Assembly (NCBI GenBank): GCA_022410635.1
Contig: JAJVDF010000230.1
Coordinates: forward strand, 953,126-1,017,125
Reading direction: 5' to 3'
Source: Tretioscincus oriximinensis
Taxonomy: Eukaryota; Chordata; Lepidosauria; Squamata; Gymnophthalmidae
DNA length: 64,000 bases
Below the pieces are notes generated by a model, which made no database searches, was not told the DNA's origin, and saw nothing but the letters and a program-made list of their open reading frames with translations. Positions 22,556 through 33,160 of this stretch are shown here, piece by piece. A program made the translations under genes and the position numbers. Position 1 is the stretch's first letter. Each line of letters starts with the position of its first letter.

Positions 22556-25500
22556 TAAAGTGTTCTGCATGAGTGCTTAATGCACCAGGCAGAGGAATAT
22601 GCTCCTGTTTGTCTTCCTGAGCTATGAATTGTGAGTCAAGCAGGCAGGGTCAATGTAAAGCTTTGCATTTATAGAGGAAGAATTATAGGCTGAGCAAACA
22701 TTCCTTTTCAACTGTTGCAGTGATTTGCCACCTATGTGGCGAGGCTGCTCACTCTGTAAATCTTCAGCATCCTGAAAACTCTGCTACTTCTTCCAATTGC
22801 CAAAGAAAAGTTAAGAGGGGCTTTGACCCACAACCTTTCAGAACATGAAGCACATATTAGTTTAGCCAAAGTGATATACGAGTGGAAGATTAAATAGTGT
22901 TCATATACCACACCTGATGTACAAGCAGAAAACTTGGGGCATTTTGGGCATTTTGGAATGTGATTTGTAACTTTCCATGTAAGTAACTAATCCCCTGTGT
23001 AAATGTAAAAAAACTTTCTCTTTTTTTATCTTGCGATTTAATTCAATACTGTTGTGGTTCACCAAACACCACACAGATTTTAAGCCACAGCTTGATTTGT
23101 AGAAAAGGAGAACAGCCATTACCTGCAGCTAAATGGGGATTCCTGCCTTCCACAACTAATAAGCAGGTGTCAGATGATGCAGTAGGATTCGCCGTGTGGC
23201 TTGGTCTTGTCTACACCCTGATTCAATTTACCTTTGTTAGGAGTCAAAATTGTAATTTCAAAGTTCCCATGCAGCAGAAAAAGCAAGGCTTGGCTTGCAA
23301 ACAGTGTTCATTTGTCAACAACAAAGAACTCTCTGAGATGACCTCATTTGTACCCCTCCTTCCCTTGCCCCGATGTATTACAACCAAAGAATACAAACAT
23401 CACATCGATGTTCTCTCCCTCCTTCCTTGCTCAGCCCTTTCCTTCATAATAGGCTGCAGTTCCCTTCATTCAGTACAACTAGGTATCTGCAGGCATTTTC
23501 GCCTCAATCCCAAGTCCTCCATAACAGGGCTGAGTTTCTTTANAATGTGGAGCCTCACCTTTAATCATAGCACAGGATGAAATACAGGTTTCAATTTTTT
23601 TATAAAAAAATTCTTTTTCCTTTTTCTGACTTCCAACCCAGGCCTTGAAGACAGTTTAATAGCACCGACCGAGGTGCCCGTGTCCATGNTGCCACAGAAG
23701 GAGAAGTTTAGTACCTATTCAAATTCTCAATTCTGTTTTAATTTCTTAAGCACTTGTCACATACTAGCCTCAGTTTAATCATTTTCATTTTATTTATATT
23801 TTGCCTCCACCTGCCAGATCCTCTCATTATCGTTGTTTTTCCAAATACCCAGGATTCAAGTGAAGCAGGAGGAGGAAGGGCTTGGGGGGCTTCCAGGTTC
23901 TTGCAAGAGAAACAATCATGAAAAGAGCTTGCAGGTGGAGGCAGAAGCCTGTGATTGGAGTGGTCAGAGACAATTACAGGATCTTCTTTAGAGACCCCCT
24001 GATTGCTTCCTGCTACAGATACATTCTGGAATTGCTCCAAAACATTGTACTCCTGTAAAATTACCTCACAAATCTGCTGTCAAGCATAGGATTTGGGGTG
24101 CCACTTGAGAACTGCAGATTCACAGACCACAAAAGGATTTCATTTTTTTTATTTATAGTCCTTTCTCTTTGTTATGAATTTCCATTTACTGCAACATCTG
24201 CCAGATACAGATTTGGCAGGCTACTGGCAGGTTATCTGTGACTGGCACAAGCAGCTCGTATATTTGTATCTGCAACCAGAACCTTTAGAGTGGGGAAGGG
24301 ACTTCCAAGTGACCCCCAACGGCCCATAATGGGCAGCAGAATGCCAAGATCAAGAATTGTGTAAATGAGAACAGTTAAAGAATGTGCACACACAGACATA
24401 AACATGCATGCATGCCGGTTTATTACAAGTGCACATCACTCTGGTCATGAAGGAGTTAAAAGCTAGCTGTATGCAAATACCGTAATGATGTCATGTAGTC
24501 AGGAGTTGAGTTGTTAATATGCTATTGGTTAAAAAAGGCTCCCAATTTTGTTTCTGTGCAAGTGCTCTTCTCTTTTTCGTTCCTCCTGTAACAGAAGCAG
24601 TCTTGACAATATGTGTGCTTTGTTATGTAGTTAACAAGTAAATCAAACTTAAATTTATCAACTCATGCATCTCAGCTCTATAGTTTGTTTGATTATCTCT
24701 GCTACTCAAATATAAAGAACAACAATGTGCACAGATCTCCCTTGCCCCAGGGATGAGGGATCCATCAGGTTCCTGGGAATGCTGAGGCAGAGACACAGCT
24801 TAGGATGGGTCATCATTCCCTCGTGGTCTGATATTCCCTTGGTATAAGCTGGTAGCTTATCAGAATAGGATATAGACATTTGCTAGGATATTTCTACATT
24901 GGGATAGGCAGCCATGGTTAGAATTTTCCAGAAGGGAGCAGTTCAAGGGCACTCCAGGCTTTCTAGGAGTTGACCCCAAAGCTTGTGCCAATTCCCTTCA
25001 TACCCAATATTCCCACCTAGCCCACTGGGCTGCGGTCCTGCCTAAGCAAGACCTCACACGTGGCAGCTGATGTCATCCACAACTCCAGTATACATGCAAG
25101 GATACAGGAGTAGCTTTTTGCTTGAGGCAATCACTGATAATCCACAAAACAGACAGATAATGTCTATGGTACAAAAAGAGAAAAGCATCCAAACAGCTGC
25201 TTATCTTATAAAGCTTCACAGCCTCACCTGTCAGCAGAGCTCTCCTCCCCCTAGCTGCTAAGGCTCCAGAGGAATGTGTGTCAATTGGAATGGGCAGAGT
25301 TCAATAACAGTGTGTGACTCAGTCTGTTTGTGTAGGTGCATTATGAGCAGAGCTGCTGGCACAGCCTCCTGTCTTCTGCAATGATTTCCTATTGACATTC
25401 AGTCTGCATTTCAACAGATACTATGCCTGGCTAAAGCCACCTATTCCAAATTTCTCTGCCTAATCACTGGCAAGGACAAAGCCTCTTGAAAGTCAGTAAC

Positions 25501-27645
25501 TGACTTTTCAATTTTCATGGCCAGAGGTTGTCAAGACAGTTTAGGAAAACCTGCCAATTATTTCTCCTGAGCGAACAATTTTACTACTGATGTGAGCAGC
25601 AATGGTTCAAAAGGTCCTTTCCACACACCCATCTTTTCTTTTCAAAATAAAGCACATCTTTAGCAAGAAGACTCTCACACACATACCCACACACTTTTTA
25701 CACAAAAGTAACAGGCCCTTGTTTGGGTGTGTGATATAATCTACGGGAGTTCCAGGAATTCTAAAATTTTGTATATTTAAATGCCTTATTTTTTCGCTTT
25801 TTATACAATTAGGTTTTGCTATACATTTGCCCTCCTAACAGCCTCCTTCCCACCAATTTAGCATTGCCAATGCCAGATAATACAGGGCAATGCTTCTCAG
25901 TGAATCTGGATTTTGATCAGCTATTAAGGGGGGAACTTGTATGAAGAATTTTGTTTCTTGCCACCAGTATCAAGACTCAAAGGGGATTCTTCTCCTGCAT
26001 TCAGTTAATGGTCACTGTATCACAAGCATACACAATTGCAAATATATTTAAAATGAAGTGCTAGAATTTCAACGAGAAAGATATACTGGCTTTGCCATGA
26101 TAAGGTTTGTTTCTATAGCTGTGGGTTCAGGTAACACTAACATCTTCAAAGAAGCTCCAGGTAGGATAATTCTGGATTGCTGATCATCCCCTAGATTTGC
26201 CTTTTGTGGCAGAGAAGAATCCANACATTAGTGGATTTGAGGGACAGGAGGAGCAAATGAAAGTATGCTTGCCTGAATGGCAAGTTCTACCCTACTTGTC
26301 CTGTAGAAGATAAGGTAAAGGACCATACAAGCTGGCACAAATACATAAAACGCTCCAGTTACATTATTCTATGATAATCGGCTTCCAGATGCCAGGTAAG
26401 GTTGGAAGCTCTGATACTTCAGCCATGATATTAAGCATCTGAGGCAACCTTTAAAACAGGCTGTGATTCTTGCCTTCTATTTGAGGCCACACCCACCTTG
26501 CAGGCCTTTAATCAGCTAGATCCCTGGAAGAAATGTTCCTTTGTAGCAAGGAATCCAGGCATCAAGGACACTTGTTCTCTACAACTGAGTGGGTTTCCCA
26601 TTTTACTCATCTTGCTTCGGCTACAGATGTGGAGGATTTGCTCTTTGGTTGCCATGCAACAAGTACCCAAGCACATGACTCAAGATCGTTGGGCTATGCT
26701 TTGTAAAAAGAAATCTGGGCAATATTTATGCGTACACATTACACAAAAGGCTTCTGAAAGCAATTTGGTTTTATGCTGTTGCAGCTGAAATGCAGAGATT
26801 CATGACTACATTTCTCCAAAATATAAAGTGGCTTATCTAATCAGTGCTTACGTGAAGTCATGTAAGACTGGATAAGCAGGATAATTTAAAAAAAAGCCAA
26901 CATGTTTGTGTGAATAGCAAGAGAGAAGTCACTCAAAGTAATTTGCGAGCTATTTTTGCGTGGTTTGGTTTTAACTGTGAAGCTATGTTTCCCTCTTGCG
27001 GCCAATTCATATATTACACTTAAACGGAAGTCCAGCTTCTACACAGCTTTCTTGGCAATAGATACATGGGTTGGGTGAACACGACAACCTAAAAACCACT
27101 ACAAAGCTATATTCCGGAATACAGCATATCTGTGCACACCAAACCTGTATATTCTGTGATCAATGCCCCAGTTCCGTAATATCACTCATTGATCTTGTGA
27201 TAGCGCAGTCCAAGTACGGGGGTCTTCCAGAACGATGTATAAATATCCCAGCAATAGTTTATTCCAGCAAAAAATGGCATTTATTGTGGGTGGACTGCTG
27301 AAAAACGCTTAGCACGTGTGCTNGAGTCTTCCTCGTAGCGCTCTGAATGAGGCAGAAATTATGCCATGGTTACCATAATTTTCTTTCCGATGAATTCAGG
27401 GAGTTGTTCTATTTCCTTTGCATCTATTTTTAAACATTATTAACTTATCCTAGTGATTTGATTATATACATAAGTAATTTCCCTTTTAATGCTAAGAAAA
27501 TTTAAATGGACACACCATGACAAGCACCAGTGCCTATGATTAGGTGGATTCGCCCTTATGTCAAGAAAAAAGCCTTCCGGACAAGCTTTCTCAAGGGTGA
27601 TCATGTAAAGCATTTATACCTTTTAAGGCTGCTCTAAAATTTACT
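22556..27645. other. Intergenic, nothing firmly recognised
   Basis: A long stretch with only short chance reading frames. Simple-sequence patches include CA-rich runs at about 24390-24420 and 25670-25700. I found no exon, RNA gene or repeat pair inside it. Confidence 0.4.
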
Positions 27646-27647
27646 CA

Positions 27648-27830
27648 GGAGGAACTGTAGCTCAGAGGTAGAGAAACTGCCCAGAAAGAGAGAATCATCA
27701 GTTTGAACCTTCCACAAAAATCTGTGGAAAACCACTTTTGTTCCTCTGCCAGGAAAACTGCAGAGTTGTCAACAGAAGCAGCCATGCAGTCAACCAAGAG
27801 TCATCCAACAACAGAAACATGGCTCTATGA
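27648..27830 (+). mobile_element. tRNA-like SINE fragment
   Basis: 'actgtagctcagaggtagag' resembles a tRNA A box, and 'cagtttgaacctt' some 40 bp on resembles a B box. The body that follows does not match the other SINEs here. It is a tRNA-headed SINE rather than a tRNA gene, since no cloverleaf closes and no acceptor stem pairs. Confidence 0.5.
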
Positions 27831-27894
27831 GTTTTATAGGTACACAGGTGACAATATTTCAAATGGGGTGCAATAACTAAGAAAAACAGTCCAG

Positions 27895-27990
27895 CAAAGG
27901 GGCTAGTAGCACTTTGAGACTAACAGGAGAAAAGTGGGTAGTATAAGGTTTCGTAGACACGTCTACTTCTTTGTGACAGAATACTTAGGG
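27895..27990 (+). repeat. Interspersed repeat end with 'gagactaaca...tttcgtagac'
   Basis: The stretch 'agtagcactttgagactaac' then 'aaggtttcgtagacacgtct' then 'acttctttgtgacag' resembles 43112-43215 ('ttttagagactaactagaaa', 'gctttcataggcaagtcat', 'acttcttcaaaca'). Both look like one family. I do not assign a name. Confidence 0.55.
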
Positions 27991-28300
27991 GGGAGGGGCG
28001 GCGTTAGTGGCGGCGGCCACCGTGACTAACACCGCCCCCCCCCCCCCGCTTAAATAAAAGGTACCGGTACTGCGGCGTTAGCGGCGTTGGTGGCGGCAGC
28101 GGGGGGGGCTAATGCCGCCCCCCGTGCCTAAATAAAAGGTGCCGGTACTGCGGCGTTAGCGGCGGTGGCAGCAGGGGGGGCTAACGCGCCCCCGCCGCCC
28201 CCGCCCCCCTAAATAAAAGGTGCCGGTACTGCAGCGTTGCGGCAGCGGCGCCCCCCCTCGCCAGCGTTAGTACCATCACCTTTTTTTCTAGAAAAAAAGC
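27991..28300 (+). repeat. GC-rich minisatellite, about 79-bp units, with an inverted end
   Basis: Units run 'taaataaaaggtgccggtac', then 'tgcggcgttagcggcg' and a C/G-rich block. The anchor 'taaataaaaggt' starts at 28051, 28129 and 28210, giving spacings of 78 and 81 bp. A partial unit precedes it from about 27991 ('ggcggcgttagtggcgg'). The right end, 'gcgttagtaccatcacc' plus T-run (28270-28300), is the inverted form of 'ggtgccggtactgcggcgtt'. G runs and C runs of 7-14 make it prone to G-quadruplex formation and length change. Confidence 0.85.
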
Positions 28301-29065
28301 ACTGTTCACAACAATAAATACAATCAGTTACCTTGTAGTGTACCTATATATGCTGGTCATTTCTTGCCACTAAGTCTATGGCTTGGCTTCAAGATATCTC
28401 CGTTCTAGAGACTGTGTGGTGTTCATAATGCTCTTTCTAATACTACTCTACACTGCTTCCACCAGCAGGTTTTGGAAAACTTCTCCAACGCATAGTAAGA
28501 AAAATGCACCATCTAGCTTGCCTCTTAGGAGACATGCATGAGGCTGCATTCTCCTTTGTCCTCCTCCATTGATGCAAATGAGCAGAGAACAGAGATTGGT
28601 ACTCATCTGACATCACTTTGTCTTTTAACCTTTTCCAGGATATTTGAGCTGTTTTTCTCATGTTGAGCAAGTTGCTTTATGTTAATTTGTCCATTATGCG
28701 AGCGGTATGAAAGCACGGTGTTACGATCTTGTTCTTCTGTCTGCATTACAAGAAAGGTTTAAAGTGGGTCATGTCTTTTTCCCCTTTACCGTACAGTCTT
28801 ATTTGCTTGCCAGTAGTTGGACGTTTCCTTTCAGCTTTGTGAGTGGGTTTCTTTGCTGGCTTGGCCTTAAAGTTTGTTACCACATCCTCTTCTCCTTGAA
28901 CATAATGTCCGAGACTCTGCCTGCTCTTAGGAACGGACTTTTCAGTTTTACCAAGTGAATGTTCAACATTCTGTGGTTACCATTGCGTCACTGATTTGAC
29001 ACCAATTTGGAACTAGACACAAAATGGCTGTGGACATTGTTACTGAAGGTCTTTTTTGTAATCCA
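28301..29065. other. Intergenic, nothing recognised
   Basis: No exon, RNA gene or recurring repeat recognised. 'tttttttctagaaaaaaa' at 28285-28302 is a small palindrome at the edge of the minisatellite. Confidence 0.4.
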
Positions 29066-29300
29066 AGAACCTAAGAATATAAAAGGGATCCTGCTGGATA
29101 AAGCCACACTCCATATAGCCCAGCATCCTGTCTCATTCAATGGCCCACCAACTGTTTCTGGGCAGCAGAAAATGAAGGTGAACCCTGCATCTGCTCTTGA
29201 TTCCTAGCAGCTGGCATTTAGAAACATCCTGTCTGGTTCGCCAAACTAAAGGCAGTTCTCAGGCATTCATTCTGGTACCCATGGATATTCCTGGTTTCAA
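29066..29300 (-). mobile_element. CR1-type LINE 3' end, minus strand, diverged
   Basis: 'agaacctaagaatataaaagggatcc...' keeps the tail and 3' UTR layout of the CR1 copies at 61.4 and 22.2 kb ('cccagcatcctgtctcat', 'tggcccaccaactg'). It is older and 5'-truncated. Confidence 0.8.
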
Positions 29301-29894
29301 TAACTATAACTTTGGCAAGATCCACATGGNGAGGTCTTCTTGGCACCATGGGAATGATCTTGTTCCTTCGTGCACCACAAGAGTGCTCTTATGACACACA
29401 TCCCTGCACCCTATAAATGTCATAAATGACAAAATGCCAGTGGTGNGAGGTGCCTGAGAACCCCTCGCATTTGTATGAGAAAAATTGACACGAGTATGAG
29501 AAATGCTCATCCATNGTATCAGGGTTTTTACCGGGATTTTCCCAGTTACCGGAGGTGGAGCCGGATGTGACATCAAGAATAATGCCACTTCCAGTCTCTG
29601 CCTCTGGGAATGGTGCCTGGCTGTGACATCACTTCTGTCCCTGCCCCTGGATGTGACACCAAATATTTCTCACACACTTAGTAAAAAAACCCAAATGTGC
29701 AAGATTTTTAGGCTCCATGCGGAGATTTATGGCTGGAAAATTCCCACCGCTGAGCAGAACTCCATCTTCTTGCCCTTCCCACTGCTTCTGCTACTGCCGG
29801 CTGCAGCTTTGTGAACCTGCTGGGCATCGAAGCTTTTATCGTAAGCCCTTGTCCTTGTGAAAAAGTGTGGCAAAGCAGGCAGAAATACAACTGT

Positions 29895-30064
29895 GGCCCC
29901 GTCCAACAAAGAACCTTATTCTGGGTAACATCCTGGGGCAGAGCTTGGTCATCCGCATGCCGGTATGGACTATGGGAGGCCCCACTCGGGTCTACACTAG
30001 CGGGTGGATGGCGAGCTCCCATTCTGAGGAACAGCCCGGAATAAAGCTCCCTGTGGACAGGGCC
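29895..30064. mobile_element. 170-bp MITE-like element with imperfect terminal inverted repeats
   Basis: The left end 'ggccccgtccaacaaag' with 'ccttattctggg' and the reverse complement of the right end, 'ggccctgtccacaggga' with 'gctttattccggg', match over about 30 bp. Flanking 'agaaatacaactg' (29881-29893) and 'agaagcacaaaactg' (30067-30081) are similar and may be a decayed duplication. There is no coding capacity. A hAT-like origin is a guess. Confidence 0.6.
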
Positions 30065-30283
30065 TAAGAAGCACAAAACTGGAAGCAGAAATTCTGCCGG
30101 AAGNGGAGAAACCGGAAGCTGGTGGTTGTTGCTGTTGACAACTGGTTCCCTGCCTGTTGCACCCCCGTCTCGCCTCTAGATTTCCCTCCTGTGGCTGGAG
30201 GAGAGGATTGGGGAGGGAGACGGAGAGGCTGGTGGATGGGTGACAGTCAGACCTAGGCCCACTAGTTGATAAAGCTCTCCAGA

Positions 30284-30360
30284 TTGTTTAAATATGTTAA
30301 TTTGGTTTGTTGTTGGTTAACCGCCCTGAGACCCTCGGGTACAAGGCGGTACAGAAACGT
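30284..30360 (+). repeat. Family X 3' end inside the BOD1 promoter region
   Basis: 'gttaaccgccctgag' then 'cctcgggtacaaggcggtac' is the family X tail without its AAAT run. It abuts the CpG-rich segment that begins at about 30357. Confidence 0.65.
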
Positions 30361-30465
30361 GCGCAAGCGCACAAACCAGCGCTGAAAGCCCTGAGGGACT
30401 TTTGTACTAACGAGGTGCACAGAGAGAGGGAGAGAGAGCAATGCGCACGCTCCTCCTTCCTTCCC

Positions 30466-30473
30466 CCCTCCCC

Positions 30474-30509
<36 letters not shown>
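30466..30509 (+). repeat. Pyrimidine tract ending in (TC)n
   Basis: 'cccccctccccccctcc' runs into an uninterrupted CT repeat of about 15 units just upstream of the SBS-like motif. It is a polypurine/polypyrimidine promoter tract. Confidence 0.9.
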
Positions 30510-30511
<2 letters not shown>

Positions 30512-30526
30512 ATCGCGCGCGCACTG

Positions 30527-30539
30527 TGGGAATTGTAGT
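30527..30539 (-). promoter_or_regulatory. ZNF143/THAP11 (SBS)-type motif
   Basis: The plus strand reads 'tgggaattgtagt', the reverse complement of ACTACAATTCCCA, the core of the SBS motif bound by ZNF143 in vertebrate CpG promoters. A second partial core, 'catttcccagca' (30571-30582), lies about 40 bp downstream in the opposite orientation, next to 'ggccaccat', which is YY1-like. Confidence 0.7.
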
Positions 30540-30858
30540 CATTCTGCGAGGGTGGAGAACAAGCGGCCACCATTTCCCAGCAGCAGTCACTCATAAGTGA
30601 CGAAAATAATCGGCGACCTCTACCGTCGGGCACTGGGCTGCTCTCTGGCGTCAGAGGGAGGCGCTGCTCGGCAGCAGCTGCTGGCCCGGCCTGGCGTGGC
30701 TGGCGCTCTTTTTCTGCGCGCGCTGCTCCAGCCTGTGGCCTGCGAGCTGCTTGCTGGGCGCCGCCCTTACCCGTGGTGCTGGTGGCCGCGGCCGCCTCCG
30801 TGGTTTCTCCCCCGCCTCCTCCTCCCACAGCGCGGGGCGGGAAGGAGCCCTCGGGGTA

Positions 30859-31053
30859 ATGGCGGAGCCGGGCGGTGGGGGGACGGGCGCCGGCGGAGCT
30901 GCTGGAGCCTCCACGGGGGTCCCTGGCGGGCCCGACCCAGCCTCCCTGCCGCCGGGCGACGCGCAGCTCATTGGGCTCATCGTGGGGCAGCTGAAGAGCC
31001 GCGGCCTGTTCGACGCCTTCCGCAGGGACTGCCTCGCCGACGTCGACACCAAG
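30859..31053 (+). CDS. BOD1: BOD1 exon 1, coding part (residues 1-65)
   Basis: BOD1 is a small kinetochore and centrosome-associated protein. It is known to inhibit PP2A-B56 and to be needed for chromosome biorientation in mitosis. This exon encodes a Gly/Ala/Pro-rich disordered N-terminus (residues 1-27, starting MAEPGGGG) and the start of the conserved Shg1/COMPASS-like fold, from PASLPPGDAQLI to GLFDAFRRDCLADVDTK. The ATG at 30859 has G at -3 and G at +4. The frame is open 36 codons further up, but that part is CpG-island sequence without similarity to BOD1. The donor is AAG|GTCAGC at 31053/31054, phase 0, with a weak +3 C. The assembled protein is 172 aa; from memory human BOD1 is about 185, and the difference lies mostly in the low-complexity N-terminus. 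Assignment is very secure. Confidence 0.95.
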
Positions 31054-31273
31054 GTCAGCCCTTGTGCCTCTGCTCTGGCGCCGCCCCGCGGGCCTCGGGG
31101 GCCCTTCCTCCCTTTCGAGGGGCTCGTTCCCCCTCCCCGCCCCCTGCTTACAAGCGTGAATGGGCTCCTTCCCCTTGGTGCCGGCGGTGGGAGAGGGGGA
31201 TGCGCTCCTAAGGGAACGTTAAGGACGTGGTGTATGTTCCCTGGTTATTTTATGCCGTGAGCCGCCCTGAGGA

Positions 31274-31440
31274 GAGGCACGGTGGTGCAGAGGTTAAGAA
31301 ATGGCCTTTCGGTCGAGAGGCCCATGCTCAAAGCCCTGGGTAGGCCGTGGGGAGGGGTGAGCGCCCGCTACTGGCCCCAGCTTCGGCCAACTCAGCTACC
31401 ACTGTCCCATACAGCGGGGCTTGGGGGGTTGCCTGTGACG
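31274..31440 (+). mobile_element. SINE family B head fragment in BOD1 intron 1
   Basis: 'cacggtggtgcagaggttaag' is a tRNA-like head. 'atgctcaaagccctggg' is B-box-like, and 'gtgagcgcccgctactggcc' is the family B body also seen at 18.8 and 35.3 kb. It is cut off by the family X repeat at 31441. Confidence 0.65.
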
Positions 31441-31700
31441 GGTTATTTATTTATTTATTTACATTTTTATACCGCCCTATACCCGAAGGTAAGGGCGGTT
31501 AACAATAAAATCACAATTAACACGTTAAAAACAGCTACATCTAAAAATTGGGAAGAGGCAGCAGTTTTCTCAGCCAAAGGCCAGGCCTAAGAGGTGCGTC
31601 TCCAAGCATTTTTCTGAAAGGGCACAGAAATGGTGATTCCGTATCCTGAGGGCTGCCACAGAGAAGGACCTATTCCAGGTTCCCACCCTCACGGCCATTG
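31441..31700 (-). repeat. Family X LINE-type 3' end, minus strand, BOD1 intron 1
   Basis: 'atttatttatttatttacat' then 'ataccgccctatacccgaagg' is the reversed tail. It matches the plus-strand copy at 1478-1631 closely. The part beyond 31580 ('aggtgcgtctccaagcatttt') is shared with 32265-32300, so the two intron copies extend further into the element than the one at 1.5 kb. Confidence 0.75.
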
Positions 31701-31789
31701 GGGGTGGGTGGGTGGTACAGTCAGGAGGGCTTCCCCTGCAGATCTTAAGGCAGGGGCATATATGGGAGAAATATCCTTTAGATATTCGG

Positions 31790-32125
31790 GGCCCAAGTTA
31801 TGCTCCATCTGCTCCGGGTTAAGAGACAGTTCTCAAAGCCCTGCGACAGTTGTGGAGTGGGGTCCGTGCCCTCTACAGTTGTCAACTTCAGCTGTTCAAA
31901 AGCAAGTAATTTCAATTAGATAAATGAGTACCACCACAATGTGATAGGGAAGATTGAAAATAAGCCTTCAGGCAGAAAATATACTGCTCAAAACAATTAA
32001 GGGAACACTTTAACATAACAGTGTATGTTAATGTGTTCCCTTAATTGTTTTGCGCAGTAAGTTTGTAAGTTGCTTTGAGTCCCTTTGGATGAGAAAACAG
32101 GGTATAAAAAGCAGGGTATAAAACA
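31790..32125 (+). mobile_element. SINE family B, interrupted by a mariner-type MITE, BOD1 intron 1
   Basis: The left part (31790-31983) has the B-box-like 'ctcaaagccctg', 'ctctacagttgtcaacttc' and 'agccttcaggcagaaaata'. The right part (32058-32125) resumes with 'gtttgtaagttgctttgagt'. In the uninterrupted copy at 18.65-18.95 kb these two parts are adjacent. Confidence 0.7.
31984..32057. mobile_element. 74-bp Tc1/mariner-type palindromic MITE with TA flanks
   Basis: The 37-bp arms pair with five mismatches; the outer 25 bp have only one. The end 'ctgctcaaaacaattaaggg' resembles the ITR start 'CTGCTCAAAA...AAGGGAACAC' that I know from vertebrate mariner/Tc1 elements. TA occurs on both sides (31982-31983 and 32058-32059), the duplication expected for this superfamily. 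It consists of little more than the two ITRs. Confidence 0.85.
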
Positions 32126-32148
32126 GTTCTTTTGTAGGATATAAACTA

Positions 32149-32330
32149 TTTGTTTATTTATACCACTCTATACTTGAAGGTCTCAGTGTGGTTAACAATA
32201 AAAACAAAATTAACAAAACAATACCTGAAAGTAGGGAAAGAAGGGCACTTTTTCAGCTAAACTTCAGATTAAATAGGTGCATCTTCAAGCATTTTCTAAA
32301 TGCATTAACAGATGAGGATTGACAAGTTTG
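32149..32330 (-). repeat. Family X, older minus-strand copy, BOD1 intron 1
   Basis: 'tttgtttatttataccactc' then 'tatacttgaaggtctcagtg' and 'aggtgcatcttcaagcattt' follow the order of 31441-31700 with more divergence. Confidence 0.65.
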
Positions 32331-33160
32331 ACAGGGGGATGTGTACTTGCTGGAATGCGTATTCAGAGGTTCAAAATGCATTGGGGTGTTACTCTGTTCC
32401 AGAAACAGGTCCAAGGAGTTTGCTGTTCATATGCTATTCTGGGTGGTGCAGATTTTATTAGCCCATATGAACAGATCTTTTTCTGGAAAAAAAAGGAGGA
32501 CTAACGCATTTTGAGCCTAGGAAGAGGACTTTTCATCAGCACTGTTTTGGGAAGCAAGAGTTCAAAACTGGTGGAGCCCCAGGGACAATATTTGGAAATT
32601 CACACACACACTCTTTCTTCTCCTGCCTTTCACTTCTTTTCCTCATGAGAACAGCAACATTCCGATAAGGACAAGCAAGAAATGAAGAGATGGTTTGTTT
32701 ATAAAATGTCTCCAGTGATAGTGGCAATGGTAAAGAAAAGTGGACACTCCTCCCACTCTACAGAGGCTGAAATAGAGATTATGAAATCTGTGCAGAGGCG
32801 TGGGTTAGGGTGGATAATAAATAACAGCAGCAAGAAAAATGTGGTGCTAATTGGGGTTTGGGAATGCAGATGAATAGGAATTAATAAAAAATAAATATGC
32901 TGGAGATTCAGCACCCCAATTTAAGTTTCCCTTGAATTTGGTGAGGAATCTGTGGCTGCATCTTTGGTCCTATCGTAATCAGCTGTACTGGCAAGTGGTT
33001 TCCACAGTCATTGACCAGGTCAGACTGAGGGATGCTGACATCTCCATGCCCGTGAGGAAGCAGAAACTTGCAATGACATAATATCTGCTGGGTTAACAGG
33101 AAAGGTCGATTGCATAGTAGGAATCCCTTGTACTTGTATTAATTGTGTTATTTTGTTTAG

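Larger units (their letters stand above)
30357..31250 (+). promoter_or_regulatory. BOD1: CpG island and promoter of BOD1
   Basis: This is the clearest CpG-dense, G+C-rich segment of that length in the window. It covers the upstream region, exon 1 and the start of intron 1 of BOD1. It holds a (TC)n run and ZNF143/SBS-like motifs upstream of the ATG. I see no convincing TATA box, which fits a housekeeping CpG promoter. The transcription start cannot be fixed from sequence alone. Confidence 0.85.

Noticed and set aside
24470..24670. Possible solo LTR ('attggttaaaaaaggctccc' and promoter-like features)
   Set aside because: I could not find TG...CA ends with a target duplication or a second copy in the window.
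27648..27720. A tRNA gene
   Set aside because: A- and B-box-like sequences exist, but no acceptor stem or cloverleaf closes; a tRNA-derived SINE fits better.
30262..30828. 188-codon minus-strand frame upstream of BOD1
   Set aside because: Low-complexity Gly, Ala and Arg-Glu repeats from the CpG island and the CT tract, running into a retroposon tail. No sign of a real protein.
30597..31211. 204-codon plus-strand frame over BOD1 exon 1
   Set aside because: Out of frame with BOD1; its length is due to high GC content. The BOD1 frame is the one with conserved protein.
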